NCBI GenBank assembly: GCA_029882235.1
Contig: JAOULB010000108.1
Span: forward strand, 1-6,956
Direction of reading: 5' to 3'
Length of the DNA stretch: 6,956 bases
From: Gammaproteobacteria bacterium
Lineage (GTDB): Bacteria > Pseudomonadota > Gammaproteobacteria > UBA6429 > Thiohalophilaceae
Every line of letters begins with the position of its first letter. Within the stretch, counting starts at the first letter, position 1. The position numbers were made by a program, and so were the translations under genes. The notes beneath the pieces were generated by a model. That model ran no database searches, had not been told where the DNA came from, and saw only the letters and a program-made list of their open reading frames with translations. This document shows positions 4,615 through 6,956 of the stretch, piece by piece.

Positions 4615-6956
4615 TTATGCTGCAGCTGTAATGAGGTCTTCGAGTAGACTTTCCAGTTCAGCCGCCTTCGGTTTAACCAGCCAGAATTTACCTACCAGGC
4701 TAGAGAAGTTATCCAGAATGTCCTGTCCGTGTTCACTACCGGTTTCTTCGACATATTCTTCAATGAGTTCACGCAGATGATGGCGATAGGCTTCCATGTT
4801 TTCCGGTGCGATACGATGAATATCGACATCTTCATTGACGCAATCGACGAAGCTGTTGTCTTCATCAAGCACATAGGCAAAACCGCCCGTCATACCGGCA
4901 CCAAAGTTGAGACCGGTTTTACCCAGTACCGCAACCACACCGCCAGTCATATATTCACAACCGTGGTCACCAATGCCTTCAACAACCGTTGTTACACCGG
5001 AGTTACGCACACAGAAACGTTCACCCGCCAGACCCGCAGCAAACATCTTGCCGCCAGTAGCACCATAGAGGCAGGTATTACCAATAATCGTGGCTTCATG
5101 ACTCTTAAAGCTGCTGCCGTGTGGGGGATAAATAACAACTTTACCGCCAGCCATACCTTTACCGACGTAGTCGTTGGCATCACCTTCAAGACAGATGTGT
5201 AGACCGCCCGCGTTCCAGACACCCAGACTCTGACCTGCCGTGCCCTTGAGTTTTAATTTAACCGGGCTGTCTTCCATGCCCAGATTGCCATGGCGTTTGG
5301 CGATCTCACCCGAGATGCGTGCACCAATCGAACGATGGATGTTTCTCACTTCATACTCGAACACACCGCCGCCCTTGGCTTCGATGGCAGGCAACATATC
5401 GGCGACCATTTGTTCGGCCAGCTCACCTTTATCAAAAGGTTCATTTCTGGGTTCGGTACAGTAACGGGGTTTATCTTTGGCGACACCCGCATCACTGAGT
5501 AAAGGCATCAGATCTAGCTTCCGCGTTTTACTGGTGCTGCCTTCGAGAATTTCGAGCAAGTCGGTACGGCCAATCAGGTCAGTCAGTTGGCGACAACCTA
5601 ATTGCGCCAGCAGCTCACGTACTTCCTGGCTAATAAAGCGGAAGTAGTTCATCACCATTTCAACTTTACCGATGTAATGATTCATGCGCAGGACATTATC
5701 CTGAGTCGCAACACCTGTCGCACAGTTATTCAGGTGACAGATACGCAGATACTTACAACCCATCGCGATCATCGGGCCGGTACCAAAGCCAAAACTTTCA
5801 GCACCCAGGATTGCAGCTTTAACCACATCAAGACCGGTCTTGAGACCTCCGTCTGTTTGCAGGCGCACTTTATCGCGCAGGTTATTGGCACGCAGGATCT
5901 GATGGGTTTCCGTCAGACCCAGTTCCCATGGACTACCGGCATACTTAACTGAAGTTAAGGGTGAAGCACCGGTACCCCCGTCATAACCAGAGATGGTAAT
6001 TAAATCGGCATAGGCTTTCGCAACACCGGCAGCAATGGTACCCACACCCGCTTCGGCCACCAGTTTCACGGAAACCAGTGCATCCGGGTTAACCTGCTTG
6101 AGGTCAAAGATCAGCTGGGCCAGATCTTCGATTGAATAAATATCGTGATGGGGCGGTGGCGAAATCAATGAGACACCGGGCTTGCAATAACGCAGTTCGG
6201 CGATCAGATCATTGACCTTATGACCAGGCAACTGACCCCCTTCACCGGGCTTGGCGCCCTGGGCGACTTTAATCTGTAGTACTTCAGCACTGGCCAGATA
6301 GGCAGGTGTGACACCAAAGCGACCCGAGGCCACCTGTTTGATCTTGGAACGTTTCATGGTGCCATAACGTGATGGATCTTCACCGCCTTCACCGGAGTTG
6401 GACCGACCACCCAGTGTGTTCATGGCTTCAGCCAAAGTTTCGTGGGCTTCAGGTGAAAGTGCACCGAGGGACATGGCGGCGGAGTCAAAGCGCATCAGGA
6501 TGTCCTGCGCGGGTTCAACTTCATCAATGCTGATCGGTTTAACATCGTCACGCAGTTTTAATAGATCACGGAAGGACAGGTGTGGACGTTCGTTCACCAG
6601 TCGTGCGTATTCTTTATAAATGTTGTAATCGCCTGTTTTAACCGCGTCCTGCATGGTGCGAACCACGTCGGGGTTATAGGCATGCTCTTCGCCACCATGA
6701 ACATACTTCAACAGGCCACCCTGAGTGATGGTCTTGCGTTTGTTCCAGGCGAACTTCGACAGCGCGCGTTGATCGGCTTCGAGATCCTCAAAGTTGGCGC
6801 CCTGCAGACGATTGGTGGTGCCAACAAAGCAGAGATCAACCACATCCTGACTCAGACCCACGGATTCAAATAGCTGTGAACCACGATAACTGGAGATGGT
6901 GGAAATCCCCATCTTTGAGGTGATCTTGTACAGACCTTTGTTTATGCCTTTACGAT
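4615..6956 (-). CDS. gltB: Glutamate synthase (NADPH) large subunit, C-terminal part (gene continues beyond window)
   Basis: GltB is the alpha subunit of glutamate synthase. It releases ammonia from glutamine and adds it to 2-oxoglutarate at an FMN site to form glutamate. About 779 C-terminal residues are present of a family length near 1,500. The frame stays open to the window edge and begins RKGINKGLYKITSK before MGISTISSYRG, a conserved internal stretch, so the Met at 6912 is not the start. Numbering from that Met, the FMN/synthase domain spans about 120-490 and includes GGRSNSGEGGEDP (168-180), KPGEGGQLPG (221-230) and SGYDGGTGASP (308-318). The 3Fe-4S ligands are C386, C392 and C397 in GCKYLRICHLNNC. 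The C-terminal beta-helix domain with GGK/GxxG repeats covers about 520-690. The N-terminal glutaminase domain with its catalytic Cys, and the promoter, lie outside. No frameshift is seen. Confidence 0.97.
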   Translation of the reverse strand, partial: RKGINKGLYKITSKMGISTISSYRGSQLFESVGLSQDVVDLCFVGTTNRLQGANFEDLEADQRALSKFAWNKRKTITQGGLLKYVHGGEEHAYNPDVVRTMQDAVKTGDYNIYKEYARLVNERPHLSFRDLLKLRDDVKPISIDEVEPAQDILMRFDSAAMSLGALSPEAHETLAEAMNTLGGRSNSGEGGEDPSRYGTMKRSKIKQVASGRFGVTPAYLASAEVLQIKVAQGAKPGEGGQLPGHKVNDLIAELRYCKPGVSLISPPPHHDIYSIEDLAQLIFDLKQVNPDALVSVKLVAEAGVGTIAAGVAKAYADLITISGYDGGTGASPLTSVKYAGSPWELGLTETHQILRANNLRDKVRLQTDGGLKTGLDVVKAAILGAESFGFGTGPMIAMGCKYLRICHLNNCATGVATQDNVLRMNHYIGKVEMVMNYFRFISQEVRELLAQLGCRQLTDLIGRTDLLEILEGSTSKTRKLDLMPLLSDAGVAKDKPRYCTEPRNEPFDKGELAEQMVADMLPAIEAKGGGVFEYEVRNIHRSIGARISGEIAKRHGNLGMEDSPVKLKLKGTAGQSLGVWNAGGLHICLEGDANDYVGKGMAGGKVVIYPPHGSSFKSHEATIIGNTCLYGATGGKMFAAGLAGERFCVRNSGVTTVVEGIGDHGCEYMTGGVVAVLGKTGLNFGAGMTGGFAYVLDEDNSFVDCVNEDVDIHRIAPENMEAYRHHLRELIEEYVEETGSEHGQDILDNFSSLVGKFWLVKPKAAELESLLEDLITAAA

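Noticed and set aside
4729..5202. 157-codon open frame on the plus strand inside gltB
   Set aside because: It lies opposite a strongly conserved coding region and has no recognisable domain or ribosome site, so it is a shadow of gltB codon use.
6870..6912. gltB start at the Met codon at 6912
   Set aside because: The frame remains open upstream to the window edge with conserved GltB residues, and the glutaminase domain is missing, so this Met is internal.

Overview
The window looks like ordinary chromosomal sequence from a gammaproteobacterium of moderate GC. HemE is very close to the enterobacterial/pseudomonad type in both sequence and length. The order gltB-gltD-hemE on one strand is the arrangement known in Pseudomonas and relatives. 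FetB, CPBP protease and DUF4124 genes also fit. I cannot name a genus. There is no phage, insertion sequence, tRNA, rRNA or CRISPR array.

Layout: positions 1-56 hold the last codons of a gene that overlaps fetB by ATGA, most likely the ATPase fetA. fetB (53-856, +) encodes a membrane permease of the FetAB iron exporter family. It converges, with a 3-base gap, on a short CPBP-type intramembrane glutamic protease (860-1309, -). A 93-base divergent spacer separates that gene from a small exported DUF4124 protein with a GTG start (1403-1864, +). The DUF4124 gene converges, with an 11-base gap, on hemE (1876-2940, -). Upstream of hemE lie a block of dispersed-repeat material (2948-3174), then gltD (3181-4587, -) and the C-terminal half of gltB (4615 to beyond the window end, -).

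How the genes work together: GltB and GltD form NADPH-dependent glutamate synthase, which makes glutamate from glutamine and 2-oxoglutarate. HemE catalyses the uroporphyrinogen III to coproporphyrinogen III step of heme synthesis. In gammaproteobacteria glutamate is also the carbon source of tetrapyrroles by the C5 route, so the neighbourhood is metabolically sensible, although the repeat block may break the transcript. The FetAB, CPBP and DUF4124 genes have no evident link to that pathway.

The least ordinary part is the gltD-hemE spacer. It holds two direct 74-base units (72/74 identical, 83-base period) and a shorter, diverged third unit in the opposite orientation that runs almost to the hemE start codon. 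Each unit has a GGTGGGC...GCCCACC palindrome, a CCTAC edge, an A/T-rich stretch and a TGGTGCC...GCGGT end. The second point of interest is the short CPBP protease, which may belong to a protein-sorting (JDVT-CTERM type) family. I found no convincing new multi-gene system.
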